From Coriobacteriia bacterium (GTDB taxonomy: Bacteria > Actinomycetota > Coriobacteriia > Coriobacteriales > Atopobiaceae), in contig JAUMVN010000002.1 in NCBI GenBank assembly GCA_030530145.1, positions 1 to 64,000 on the forward strand: a stretch of DNA of 64,000 bases, in the 5' to 3' direction. Numbering within the stretch: the first letter of the stretch is position 1; each line of letters begins with the position of its first letter. The position numbers and the translations under genes were made by a program. Of the stretch, positions 41,183 to 49,100 are shown one piece after another. The notes under the pieces are model-generated. The model was not told the DNA's origin, searched no databases, and was given only the letters and a program-made list of their open reading frames with translations.

Positions 41183-41824
41183 TTAGAGGCCGAGGAGCTC
41201 CTTGACCTTGGCGATGATGGCCTCGTCGGTGGCGTTGGCGAAGAAGTACTCCTGGAAGTGCTCGCCGGCCAGGGCGCCCTTGACGAGGTCCTGGCCGATC
41301 TCGCCGAGGACGTCGACGAGCGGGCGCATGGTCACGGCGCGGACACCGTCGAGGATCTTCTTGTTGCGCTGCTCGGGCTCGACGCGCTCGGCCGGGTAGC
41401 CGTTGCCGGAGCCGAAGCCGAAGAGCTTCTCGAAGGTGTACTCGAGGTTGAGCTCCTGGCCCCAGCCGTTCTTGAGGGCGAAGGGCATGGCCACGGCGTT
41501 GCCGTCGTTGACCTGCGCGAAGGTGTAGGCGTCAAGAGGATCGGCGACGTGGCCGCAGAGCACGCCGGGGAAGGAGTTGCAGGCGAGCATGGCGCCCTCG
41601 CCGGTGCCGCAGCCGGTCACGACGTAGTCGGCGGCACCGGAGTTGAGCAGCACGGCGGCAAGGATGCCGTTCTGGACGTAGGTGAGCGGCTTGGAGTCGG
41701 CGTCGGCGTACATGCCGTAGTTGAAGACGGTGTGGCCCATGGGCTCGACGACCTTCTTGAGCGCGGCCTCGATCATGGGGTTCTTGGCGTTCTGGGAGTT
41801 CTCGTTGATAAGGGCGATTTTCAT
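41183..41824 (-). CDS. dhuI: RpiB/LacAB-fold isomerase, probably the 5-keto-4-deoxyuronate isomerase (DhuI type)
   Basis: Sugar-phosphate-isomerase fold protein of 213 residues with the RpiB/LacAB Cys motif in TGCGTGEGAMLACN. In this place, next to a KduD-type dehydrogenase, it most likely does the job of KduI: isomerising 4-deoxy-5-hexosulose uronate to 2,5-diketo-3-deoxygluconate. Precedent is the streptococcal/lactobacillar pair DhuI (RpiB-like) and DhuD. No classical cupin KduI is in the window. AGGAGAAAACC precedes ATG 41824. A pentose-phosphate or galactose-6-phosphate isomerase is the alternative. Confidence 0.75.
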   Translation of the reverse strand: MKIALINENSQNAKNPMIEAALKKVVEPMGHTVFNYGMYADADSKPLTYVQNGILAAVLLNSGAADYVVTGCGTGEGAMLACNSFPGVLCGHVADPLDAYTFAQVNDGNAVAMPFALKNGWGQELNLEYTFEKLFGFGSGNGYPAERVEPEQRNKKILDGVRAVTMRPLVDVLGEIGQDLVKGALAGEHFQEYFFANATDEAIIAKVKELLGL

Positions 41825-41890
41825 GGTTTTCTCCTTAGCTGAGCTGGGGCTCATTAACAAAGAGGGGATTGGGAAAACAGCTCTGTGGTC

Positions 41891-42724
41891 TTAGGCCGGC
41901 TGCTTGCCGATGTAAGCGAGGATGCCGCCGTCGACGTAGACGACCTGGCCGTTGACGAAGTTGGAGGCGTCGGAGGCCAGGAAGACCGCGGTGCCCATGA
42001 GGTCGATCGGGGTGCCCCAACGGGCAGCGGGGGTCTTGGCGACGATAAAGCTGTCGAACGGGTGACGGCTGCCGTCGGCCTGGCGCTCACGCAGCGGCGC
42101 GGTCTGCGGGGTGGCGATGTAGCCAGGCCCGATGCCGTTGCACTGGATGTTGTGCTCGCCGAACTCGGAGCAGATGTTGCGGGTGAGCATCTTCAGGCCA
42201 CCCTTGGCGGCGGCGTAGGCCGAGACGGTCTCGCGGCCGAGCTCGCTCATCATGGAGCAGATGTTGATGATCTTGCCGTGACCCTTGGCGATCATGCCGG
42301 GCAGCACCGCCTTGGAGACGATGAAGGGGCCGTTGAGGTCGATGTCGACGACCTGACGGAAGTCGGCGGCGTCCATCTCGAGCATGGGGGTGCGCTTGAT
42401 GATGCCGGCGTTGTTGACCAGGATGTCGGGGGTGGTACCGAAGTCGGCCTCGACGTCCTTGACGAGCTGCTGCATCTGCTCCTCGGAGGTGACGTCGGCG
42501 ACGTAGCCGCGGGCCTCGATGCCGTCCTTGGCGTAGTTCTCGACGGCGGCGTCGATCTTCGCCTGGTCGCGGTCGTTGAAGGCGATCTTCGCGCCGGCCT
42601 TGGCGAGGCCGGTGGCGATCGCGAAGCCGATGCCGTAAGAAGCGCCGGTCACGAGGGCGACCTTGCCGTCGAGGCGGAAGCTGTCCATGCTGAAGGTGCT
42701 GGGATCTGCGTACTGCTCTGCCAT
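41891..42724 (-). CDS. kduD: 2-keto-3-deoxy-D-gluconate dehydrogenase (KduD/DhuD, SDR family)
   Basis: Short-chain dehydrogenase reducing 2,5-diketo-3-deoxygluconate to KDG. The 277 residues show TGASYGIG (NAD binding), NNAG, and the catalytic Tyr-Lys in SAYAAAKGG. Its ending with DGGILAYIGKQ is typical of KduD (DGGWLAR class). ATG 42724 is chosen for GGAAG six bases before it over TTG 42736. It starts 66 nt upstream of dhuI in the same operon. Two AAACCGGTTT-type operators stand in front. Confidence 0.88.
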   Translation of the reverse strand: MAEQYADPSTFSMDSFRLDGKVALVTGASYGIGFAIATGLAKAGAKIAFNDRDQAKIDAAVENYAKDGIEARGYVADVTSEEQMQQLVKDVEADFGTTPDILVNNAGIIKRTPMLEMDAADFRQVVDIDLNGPFIVSKAVLPGMIAKGHGKIINICSMMSELGRETVSAYAAAKGGLKMLTRNICSEFGEHNIQCNGIGPGYIATPQTAPLRERQADGSRHPFDSFIVAKTPAARWGTPIDLMGTAVFLASDASNFVNGQVVYVDGGILAYIGKQPA

Positions 42725-42783
42725 TGCTACTTCCAATCTGGTTTGAAAGCCTGTATTTGCAACACGACGCTAGTGTCGGCTGG

Positions 42784-42875
42784 TAAACCGGTTTTGTCAA
42801 GAAACAACTGGGCGAATGGAGAAGCACTTCAGCGTGTCGACAAAATCAACGCATTTTCGGCGGTAAATCGGTTTA
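42784..42875 (-). promoter_or_regulatory. Two motif A operators before kduD
   Basis: TAAACCGGTTTT (42784-42795) and TAAATCGGTTTA (42864-42875) lie 60 and 140 nt ahead of the kduD start; centres are 80 bp apart, near eight helical turns, favourable for DNA looping by a tetrameric or dimeric LacI protein. The second also adjoins the end of the lacI gene at 42917. Confidence 0.78.
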
Positions 42876-42916
42876 TAAGGCGGCTGGCGGACGCCGCCGC
42901 GCGGCTACCGACCGCC

Positions 42917-43942
42917 CTACAGCGTGGTGTCCCCCCACTGGACCTGGCAGTCGAGGACCTGGTGGGGGTCCGTCTCGCCCTTCTCGGCGACGGCGTCCAA
43001 AAGGATGCGCGCGGCCGTGGCGCCCTCCTCGCGGGCGGGCTGGACGACGACGGAGACGGCGGGGGAGGCCACGCTTACCCATTCGGTGTTGTCGAAGCCG
43101 AGCAGGCCCACGCGGCCGGGCATGAGGCCGTAGTAGTCCTTGCAGCACTTGTAGACCTCGGGCAACGCCCAGCAGTTGGGGGCAAAGACGAGCGTCGGGG
43201 TCTCGCCGTCGATGTTCGCCTTCAGGAAGGCCCCGAGCTTCTCCTCGTCCACGCGGTCGTTCTCGATGACGAACTGCGTGAAGCCGATGTCGTGGCTCTC
43301 GAGCGCGTCGACGAAGCCGCTCATGCGCTCGATTCGGCTGGAGATGAGGCCGGGCTCGGCCGTGACCACGAGGAAGCGGCGGTAGCCCTTCTGGACGCAG
43401 GCCTCGATGGCCTGGTAGGAGGCTTCGTAGTTGTCCGTCTTCACCCAGCTGGAAGCGAAGTCGTAGAGCTTGGAGTCGATGAAGACGAGCGGCTTCTTCG
43501 CGTCGCTGATCTGGCGCGTGATCTCCTTGAACTGGGCGGTCGGCTGCACGATGAAGCCGTCGACGCCGAGCGCGAGCAGGCGGTCGATGTAGGCGAGCTC
43601 GTTCTGCTTGCTGAAGTCGGAGTTGCACACGAGCATGCGGTAGCCCTCGGCCGAGATGACCTCGTCGATGCCCTTGACGATCTGGTTGGCGAACGCGTTC
43701 GTGATGTCGCCGATGATCACGCCGACGAGCTTGCTCTCCTTGGCGTTCATCCCGCGGGCCAGGGGGGAGGGCTCGTAGCCGGTCTCCTCGATGACCTTGC
43801 GGATGCGCTTCTGGGTGTCGTCCGACATGCGGTCCGTCTTGCCGTTGAGGTAGAAGGAGACGGTCGTCTTCGAGGTGCCCGCCATAGCGGCGATCTCGGT
43901 AATGGTGATGCGCTTCTTTGCGGGCGACGACTGGCGGGGCAT
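42917..43942 (-). CDS. LacI-family regulator, KdgR-like
   Basis: A 341-residue LacI protein, the probable owner of motif A: it is followed by kduD with two such sites and has another before its own gene. The HTH is ITEIAAMAGTSKTTVSFYLNGK; the usual Arg after TVS is Phe here, a change in the recognition helix that may go with the CCGG centre. The effector domain starts near SKLVGVIIGDITN. ATG 43942 has AGGAGAGCTC before it; sequence upstream to 44140 is open but untranslated leader. The inducer is probably KDG or a neighbouring intermediate (inference). Confidence 0.87.
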   Translation of the reverse strand: MPRQSSPAKKRITITEIAAMAGTSKTTVSFYLNGKTDRMSDDTQKRIRKVIEETGYEPSPLARGMNAKESKLVGVIIGDITNAFANQIVKGIDEVISAEGYRMLVCNSDFSKQNELAYIDRLLALGVDGFIVQPTAQFKEITRQISDAKKPLVFIDSKLYDFASSWVKTDNYEASYQAIEACVQKGYRRFLVVTAEPGLISSRIERMSGFVDALESHDIGFTQFVIENDRVDEEKLGAFLKANIDGETPTLVFAPNCWALPEVYKCCKDYYGLMPGRVGLLGFDNTEWVSVASPAVSVVVQPAREEGATAARILLDAVAEKGETDPHQVLDCQVQWGDTTL

Positions 43943-43981
43943 GAGCTCTCCTGGGAGTTTTGAGTGGAAGTAGTGGTATTG

Positions 43982-43993
43982 TAAACCAGTTTT
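43982..43993 (-). promoter_or_regulatory. Motif A operator before its probable own regulator gene
   Basis: TAAACCAGTTTT lies 40 nt upstream of the lacI start, within the leader from the promoter at 44173. It has one change from the palindrome and suggests weak autoregulation. Confidence 0.6.
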
Positions 43994-44172
43994 GCTTGTG
44001 CCCGAGCACGTCGCAGGCATAAAAAAGCCGCTGGCCGCCCCTCGGAGGGAGTCGGAGGTACCGCACACGGGTTGCATGGCATGGAGCGCCCGGGCGCGGC
44101 CCCGAGGGGCGGGTCGCGGTTCTGCTTGTCCCTGGGTCAAGGCGTCGCATCCTGTGGCTCAAGGTGGTTATT

Positions 44173-44200
44173 AGTATAGGGTGAACGTTCACCCTAGCAA
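44173..44200 (-). promoter_or_regulatory. Promoter of lacI 42917 with motif B operator in the spacer
   Basis: On the minus strand TTGCTA (44195-44200) and TATACT (44173-44178) form a sigma-70-type promoter with a 16-bp spacer. The spacer is almost wholly a perfect palindrome, AGGGTGAACGTTCACCCT (44178-44195). The motif-B regulator would thus directly shut off the motif-A regulator. Confidence 0.8.
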
Positions 44201-44273
44201 CCCTCAGGCTTGCTGCGCCTCATTTTCTCCACATATCGGCCTCCAAGAGAGACCCGGAAGGCAGGCTGCGGAA

Positions 44274-44403
44274 CAAACCCTGACTTTTGCACGACTTAAC
44301 TCGACTTGCCGAGTATCAAGCATCTGAATCCAGGTAATTTGCGCTCGTAATCGAGGTTGATACTCAGTGGTTCTGTATTAAGTCGTGCAAAAGTCAGAGT
44401 TTG
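44274..44403. repeat. Long inverted repeat element E6
   Basis: A perfect 20-bp arm pair (44280-44299, 44378-44397; CTGACTTTTGCACGACTTAA) extends outward with one mismatch. The inner stem GAGTATCAA/TTGATACTC (44311-44319, 44357-44365) is the counterpart of GAGTAGC/GCTACTC in E2, E3 and E5 with a compensating G-C to T-A change. It lies after the lacI stop at 44450. Confidence 0.87.
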
Positions 44404-44449
44404 CGCTGGGGCTGGTCTAAAGGGTGGCGTTGAGGGTGGCAAACGGGCC

Positions 44450-45466
44450 CTATCGGGCGGTGGAGGCGCGGCGGATGACGCGGCCGGGGATCTCGATGCG
44501 GCGGGGAACGCGCCGCTCGCCGCTCGCCGCGTCGATGCGCTCGAGCGCGAGGTCGACGACGGCGCCCGCGATGCCCTCGACGTCCTGCGCCGCTGTGGTC
44601 ACGCCGCCCATGAGCACGCGGTTCCAGGCGAACTCGTCGAAGGTCGCCACGCGCGGCGTGTGGCGATCGCCCAGGCCCCCGGAGGCCTCCGCCGCCTGCA
44701 GGATCTCGACCAGGCGCAGGAACACGAGGCCGTTGATGGCGATAAGCCCCGCGGGGCCCTCGCCTTGCAGCTTCTTTATAAGGTCCGGCTCGCCGCTCTC
44801 CGCGGCGGACTCGCCGAGCTCCACCACATCGGACGCGATTCCGCGCCGCCCGCACTCCTCGGTAAAGCGCGCCGCGCGCTCGCGCCTGATGGAGCTCGTA
44901 ACGTCCTGCTCGGTGAGAAGCGCGATTCTTCCGCACCCGCATGCCGCGACCTCGGCCACGAGGCCGTCCACCAGCTCCTCGTTGTTCGACGTCACGAGGT
45001 CGAGCCCGCCGCCCGTCACGTCGCGGTCCAGCAGCACGATGGGTAGCTGCAGGTTCGCCTCGCGCAGTGCCCGGTCGTTGCCGCCGCAGGTGTTGACCAC
45101 GAGCGCGTCGGCCCCGCCCGCGACCAGCCGGTCGATGGCCGCCGCCTCGGCCGCAGCGTCGTTGCCCGAAACGGCCGTCATGAGCGAGTAACCCGCCGCC
45201 GCGGCCTTGCGCGAGAGCGCGTCGAGCATGGCAGAGGAGTAGGGGTTGGAGATGTCCGCCAGCACGACGCCGAGCAGCTGCGAGCGGTCGGTGCGCAGGC
45301 TCCGCGCGGCGGCGAGCGGCCGGTAGCCGGTGCGCTCGACGACCTCGGCGATGCGCGCGCGGGTCTCCTCGGTCATGGCGCCCGGCGTGTTGTTCAGATA
45401 GCGCGAGACCGTGGCGGCGCTCACGCCCGCCTGCTCGGCTATGTCCTTGATCCTTACCCGGGCCAT
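44450..45466 (-). CDS. LacI-family transcriptional regulator (next to kdgK)
   Basis: A 338-residue LacI protein with HTH RIKDIAEQAGVSAATVSRYL and an effector domain from LLGVVLADISNPYSSAM onward. It is divergent from kdgK with a 150-nt shared control region that has a tandem AATCGATT pair and a GAAACGCTT core. It may regulate kdgK-eda and itself. Recognition-helix residues (SAATVSR) differ from the other two LacI proteins, so it probably reads a different site. Confidence 0.88.
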   Translation of the reverse strand: MARVRIKDIAEQAGVSAATVSRYLNNTPGAMTEETRARIAEVVERTGYRPLAAARSLRTDRSQLLGVVLADISNPYSSAMLDALSRKAAAAGYSLMTAVSGNDAAAEAAAIDRLVAGGADALVVNTCGGNDRALREANLQLPIVLLDRDVTGGGLDLVTSNNEELVDGLVAEVAACGCGRIALLTEQDVTSSIRRERAARFTEECGRRGIASDVVELGESAAESGEPDLIKKLQGEGPAGLIAINGLVFLRLVEILQAAEASGGLGDRHTPRVATFDEFAWNRVLMGGVTTAAQDVEGIAGAVVDLALERIDAASGERRVPRRIEIPGRVIRRASTAR

Positions 45467-45514
45467 CGGCGAGTCCCCTTATCGACTATTTTTCGTCCGC
45501 TTACAAGAATCCCA

Positions 45515-45605
45515 TTGCGTTTTCTTCTGGGGCGAGTATACAATAAGCGCCAACGTAATGTAATCGATTTCGTAAATCGATTCCGTAAAGGTAAACGAAA
45601 CGCTT
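45515..45605 (+). promoter_or_regulatory. kdgK promoter and operator region
   Basis: TTGCGT (45515-45520) and TATACA (45537-45542) are spaced by 16 bp. Downstream lie two AATCGATT palindromes (45562-45569, 45575-45582) within a 13-bp direct repeat, then GAAACGCTT (45597-45605), the core of motif C, ending 11 nt before the start. All lie past the promoter, fitting repression. Confidence 0.72.
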
Positions 45606-45616
45606 TGGAGGATGGA

Positions 45617-46654
45617 ATGGACAAGAACTCCCTCGTGCTCACCTTCGGCGAGATCATGATGCGCCTCTCGCCCAAAGACCACCTGCGCATCGAGCAGGCC
45701 ACCGAGTTCGACGTGCGCTACGGCGGCGCCGAGGCGAACACGGCCTTCTCTCTCGCGTACCAGGGTGACCGCGCGGCGTTCGTCTCCGTCGTCCCCGCCA
45801 ACCGCATCGGCGACTGCGCGCTGCGCTCGCTCGTGGCCTACGGCGTCGACACCTCCCGCGTGGTCCGCAAGGGCGATCGCCTGGGCTCCTACTTCTTCGA
45901 GCTCGGCGCCTCCCAGCGCGGCAACGGCTGCGTCTACGACCGCAAGTACTCCGCGATGAGCCTGGCCTCCAACGCCGACCTCGACTGGGACGCCATCCTC
46001 GAGGGCGTCGACGTCTTCTACTTCAGCGGCGTGACCCCGGCCGTCTCCGACGAGATGGCGCTCGCCTGCAAGGCCGCCCTCACCGCCGCCCGCGCCAAGG
46101 GCATCGAGACCGTCTGCGACCTCAACTACCGCGGCAAGCTCTGGACTCCCGAGAAGGCCCAGTCCGTGCTCAAGGAGCTCATGCCGCTCGTCGACGTCTG
46201 CATCGCCAACGACGAGGACGCCCCCTCCGCTCTCGGCATGACCTGCGTCTCGGGCTCGCTCGCCCACGGCATCGAGGAGCGCGACTCCTACGTGGAGATG
46301 GCGCGCCAGATCTGCGACGAGTACGGCTGCAAGGTCGTCGCCTCCGTCGTGCGCAACGTCGCCTCCACCGAGCGTTCTCAGTGGATGGGCATGCTTTACC
46401 AGGCCGAGGGCCAGAAGCACTGGTTCAGCCCCGTTCACGACGTCCACGTCCTCGAGGGCGTGGCCGCCGGCGACGCCTTCAACGCCGGCCTGCTCCACGC
46501 TATGCTCAACGGCTTCGAGCCGCAGGAGACCATCGACTACGCCATCGCGGCGAGCGTCCTTAAGCTCTCCGTCCGCGGCGACTCGAACCTCGTGACCGAG
46601 GCCGAGATCCGCTCCGTGGCCTCCTCCGGCGGCGCCACCCGCGTCGCACGCTAG
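45617..46654 (+). CDS. kdgK: 2-keto-3-deoxygluconate kinase
   Basis: PfkB-family kinase phosphorylating KDG to KDPG, the joint step of both uronate branches. The 345 residues show the N-terminal GGAEANTAFSLAYQG substrate motif and the C-terminal catalytic block VAAGDAFNAGLLHAM. ATG 45617 has TTTGGAGG before it; an upstream in-frame ATG at 45515 lies inside the promoter. Aldolase eda follows after 104 nt with a hairpin between. Confidence 0.93.
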   Translation: MDKNSLVLTFGEIMMRLSPKDHLRIEQATEFDVRYGGAEANTAFSLAYQGDRAAFVSVVPANRIGDCALRSLVAYGVDTSRVVRKGDRLGSYFFELGASQRGNGCVYDRKYSAMSLASNADLDWDAILEGVDVFYFSGVTPAVSDEMALACKAALTAARAKGIETVCDLNYRGKLWTPEKAQSVLKELMPLVDVCIANDEDAPSALGMTCVSGSLAHGIEERDSYVEMARQICDEYGCKVVASVVRNVASTERSQWMGMLYQAEGQKHWFSPVHDVHVLEGVAAGDAFNAGLLHAMLNGFEPQETIDYAIAASVLKLSVRGDSNLVTEAEIRSVASSGGATRVAR

Positions 46655-46665
46655 GCTCCGCGGCC

Positions 46666-46710
46666 AAGAAGGGCGCGGGCAGGCCGCCCGCGGCCGCCGA
46701 CGCCCTTCTT
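46666..46710 (+). terminator. Hairpin between kdgK and eda
   Basis: AAGAAGGGCG (46666-46675) and CGCCCTTCTT (46701-46710) are perfect complements, with an inner CGGGC/GCCCG stem. The 3' arm ends in CTTCTT but no long U-run follows; partial terminator or processing site. Confidence 0.6.
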
Positions 46711-46758
46711 ACAGGCACTTCTTTGCAGATAAACGCGAAAGCGAGAAAGGATTCACCC

Positions 46759-47400
46759 ATGTACGAGGATTTCTACGAGAAGCTCCACGAGCTGGCCATC
46801 GTCCCGGTCGTCGTTCTCGATAAGGTCGAGGACGCCGTCCCCATGGCCCGCGCGCTCGTGGCCGGCGGCATGCCGTCCGCCGAGGTCACCTTCCGCACCG
46901 CCTGCGCGGCCGACTGCATCAAGGCCATGCACGACGAGGTCCCCGAGATCTGCGTCGGCGCGGGCACCGTTCTCTCCGTCGAGCAGGTCGACCAGGCCGT
47001 GGCCGCCGGCGCCGCCTTCATCGTGAGCCCGGGCTTCGACGCCGACGTGGTCAAGCACTGCATCGAGCTCGGCGTCCCCGTGCTCCCCGGCACCGTGACC
47101 CCCTCCGAGGTCACCGCCGCCCGCAAGCTCGGCCTCGAGGTCACCAAGTTCTTCCCGGCCGCCCAGTACGGCGGGCTCAACACCATCAACGCCCTCTGCG
47201 CCCCGTTCGTCGGCCACCGCTTCATGCCGACCGGCGGCGTGAGCACCGGCAACGTCGAGGAGTACCTCTCCTCCAAGTCCATCATCGCCTGCGGCGGCAC
47301 CTGGATGGTCAAGCCGGCCCTCTTCGCCGACGGCGACTTCTCCAAGGTCACCGAGGCCTGCAAGGGCGCCATGGACGTCGTGGCCAAGGTGCGCGCGTAA
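46759..47400 (+). CDS. eda: KDPG (2-keto-3-deoxy-6-phosphogluconate) aldolase
   Basis: Splits KDPG to pyruvate and glyceraldehyde-3-phosphate, ending the uronate pathway. The 213 residues contain the Glu in AEVTFRT, the proton-shuttle area GAGTVLS, and the Schiff-base Lys in EVTKFFPAAQYGG, then MPTGGVS for phosphate binding. GAAAGGA precedes ATG 46759. It is co-directional with kdgK and probably shares its transcript. Confidence 0.94.
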   Translation: MYEDFYEKLHELAIVPVVVLDKVEDAVPMARALVAGGMPSAEVTFRTACAADCIKAMHDEVPEICVGAGTVLSVEQVDQAVAAGAAFIVSPGFDADVVKHCIELGVPVLPGTVTPSEVTAARKLGLEVTKFFPAAQYGGLNTINALCAPFVGHRFMPTGGVSTGNVEEYLSSKSIIACGGTWMVKPALFADGDFSKVTEACKGAMDVVAKVRA

Positions 47401-47479
47401 CGCACGGTGCCGAGGCCGGCGACCGGTCGCAACGGTCGGCGGCCCGAGCGGCAAGAGGCGCTGAGCTTCTTGCCTCCGC

Positions 47480-47554
47480 GGGAAGAAGCGCGCTTCTTCC
47501 CAACACATAGAGCCCGCGCGGCGAGTCTTGGGTAGGGGTCCCGGCTCGCCGCGC
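47480..47554 (+). repeat. Perfect 22-bp palindrome and following hairpin after eda
   Basis: GGGAAGAAGCG (47480-47490) is directly followed by its exact complement to 47501, a loop-free palindrome. A separate stem GCGCGGCGAG/CTCGCCGCGC (47516-47525, 47545-47554) followed by TTCTT is a likely terminator of kdgK-eda. Confidence 0.6.
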
Positions 47555-47612
47555 TTCTTATCGGCCGGGCGCGAGGAGGACGCGCGCGGCCCAGCAGGAG
47601 AGGAAAACCACC

Positions 47613-48836
47613 ATGGCGGTCCACATCGTCGAAGAGGCAAACCGCTGCCTCGGCTGCAAGAAGGCCATGTGCCAGCTTCGCGGCTGCCCCGTCCACACGC
47701 CGATCCCGCAGGTCATCGACCTGTTCAAGCAGAAGAAGATCGACGAGGCGGGCGCGCTTCTCTTTGAGAACAACCCCATGAGCGCGGTGTGCTCCATCGT
47801 CTGCAACCACTCGAACCAGTGCGAGGGCGCCTGCGTCCAGGGCCGCCGCGGCACGTCGATCCACTTCTCGAGCATCGAGAGCTTCGTGAGCGGCGCCTAT
47901 CTCGACCGCGCGGAGTTCAAGGCGCCCGCTCCCTGCGGCAAGTCGGTCGCGGTCATCGGCAGCGGCCCGGCTGGCATCACGGCGGCCATCAAGCTCGCGC
48001 AGAAGGGCTGCGAGGTCACGGTGTTCGAGCAGCGCTCCGAGATCGGCGGCGTGCTCGAGTACGGCATCCCGGAGTTCCGCCTGCCCAAGAAGCTCGTGCA
48101 GAAGTACCGTCGCGTCATGTGCTCGCTCGGCGTCCAGATCCGCCCCTCGACGACCATCGGCGGCGCGCTGCACATCGACGACCTGCTGCGCGACGGCTAC
48201 GACGCCGTCTTCGTGGGCACCGGCACTTGGCGCGCCCGCAAGCTCGGCATCCCCGGCGAGACCCGCGGCAACGTCGCCTTCGGCATCGACTACCTGGTCA
48301 ACCCCGCGTCCACGCATGTGGGCGAGGACGTGGCCGTCATCGGCGTGGGCAACGTGGCCATGGACGTGGCGCGCCAGGCGCTGCGCCACGGCGCGCGCAC
48401 GGTCACGCTCTATGCGCGCAGCAAGCACGTCTCGGCGAGCTCCGAGGAGGTCGAGTACGCCGAGCTCGAGGGCGCCGAGATCGTCTACGGCAAGGCCATC
48501 TGCGCCATCGACGACGAGGGCCCCGTGTTCAAGACGGCCATCTTCGACGAGGACGACAAGGTCGTGGGCTACGAGGACGAGCTCGACCACGTGGCGTGCG
48601 ACACGGTGATCATCGCCGCCTCGCAGCTGCCCAAGAACAAGCTCGTGCTCACCACAGACGGGCTTTCCGCGAACGACCGCGGCCTGCTCGAGGTCGGGGA
48701 GGACGGCCAGACGACGGTGCCGGGCGTCTTTGCCGCGGGCGACGTGGTCAACGGGCCCCTGACCGTGGTGCACGCCGTGGCCGGCGCCAAGGTCGCCGTC
48801 GACGGCATGCTCGCCTACCTGGGCCTCGAGGCCTAG
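47613..48836 (+). CDS. GltD-like NAD(P)-dependent flavin oxidoreductase
   Basis: A 407-residue protein of the glutamate synthase small-subunit/NfnL type. The N-terminal iron-sulfur Cys pattern (RCLGCKKAMCQLRGCP) and CSIVCNHSNQCEGAC are followed by a FAD site (VIGSGPAGITAA, residues about 111-122) and a second NAD(P) site (VIGVGNVAMDVA), ending with GVFAAGDVVNGP. No large subunit gene is adjacent, so it may transfer electrons between NADPH and ferredoxin or another partner. AGGAGAGG precedes ATG 47613. Confidence 0.85.
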   Translation: MAVHIVEEANRCLGCKKAMCQLRGCPVHTPIPQVIDLFKQKKIDEAGALLFENNPMSAVCSIVCNHSNQCEGACVQGRRGTSIHFSSIESFVSGAYLDRAEFKAPAPCGKSVAVIGSGPAGITAAIKLAQKGCEVTVFEQRSEIGGVLEYGIPEFRLPKKLVQKYRRVMCSLGVQIRPSTTIGGALHIDDLLRDGYDAVFVGTGTWRARKLGIPGETRGNVAFGIDYLVNPASTHVGEDVAVIGVGNVAMDVARQALRHGARTVTLYARSKHVSASSEEVEYAELEGAEIVYGKAICAIDDEGPVFKTAIFDEDDKVVGYEDELDHVACDTVIIAASQLPKNKLVLTTDGLSANDRGLLEVGEDGQTTVPGVFAAGDVVNGPLTVVHAVAGAKVAVDGMLAYLGLEA

Positions 48837-48857
48837 CGCGCCGCCTTTGACCAGCTT

Positions 48858-48998
48858 GACCAGTTTGGGGACGTTGGTTCCAGCTCTCAAATGAGAGCTT
48901 TGGGGACGTTGGTTCTAGCTCTCAAATGACTGGTTTGGGGACACTGGTTGCAGCTCTCAAATGACCGGTTCGGGGACGCTGACTGCAGCTACCATGGG
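48858..48998. repeat. 35-bp tandem repeat, four units
   Basis: TTTGGGGAC recurs at 48864, 48899 and 48934, and as TTCGGGGAC at 48969, exactly every 35 bp; units also share GGTTCCAGCTCTCAAATGA-like text. The fourth unit is degraded at its end. It occupies most of the gap between the GltD-like and MBL genes. Confidence 0.88.
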
Positions 48999-49100
48999 GC
49001 TGCGGCCGGCGTCCCGCGTCCTTTTGGCGGCCGGCGTTCCTTCGGCGCCCCGCGCCCCTTTGGCGGGCGCGCCCCCTGCGTTTCTTCGTGAGGAGGAGAG

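Noticed and set aside
43943-44140. 66-residue N-terminal extension of the KdgR-like LacI protein
   Set aside because: It lies in the leader with operator 43982-43993; the HTH start and AGGAGAGCTC support ATG 43942.
48858-48998. Possible CRISPR array
   Set aside because: The 35-bp units are directly tandem with no unique spacers and there are no cas genes.
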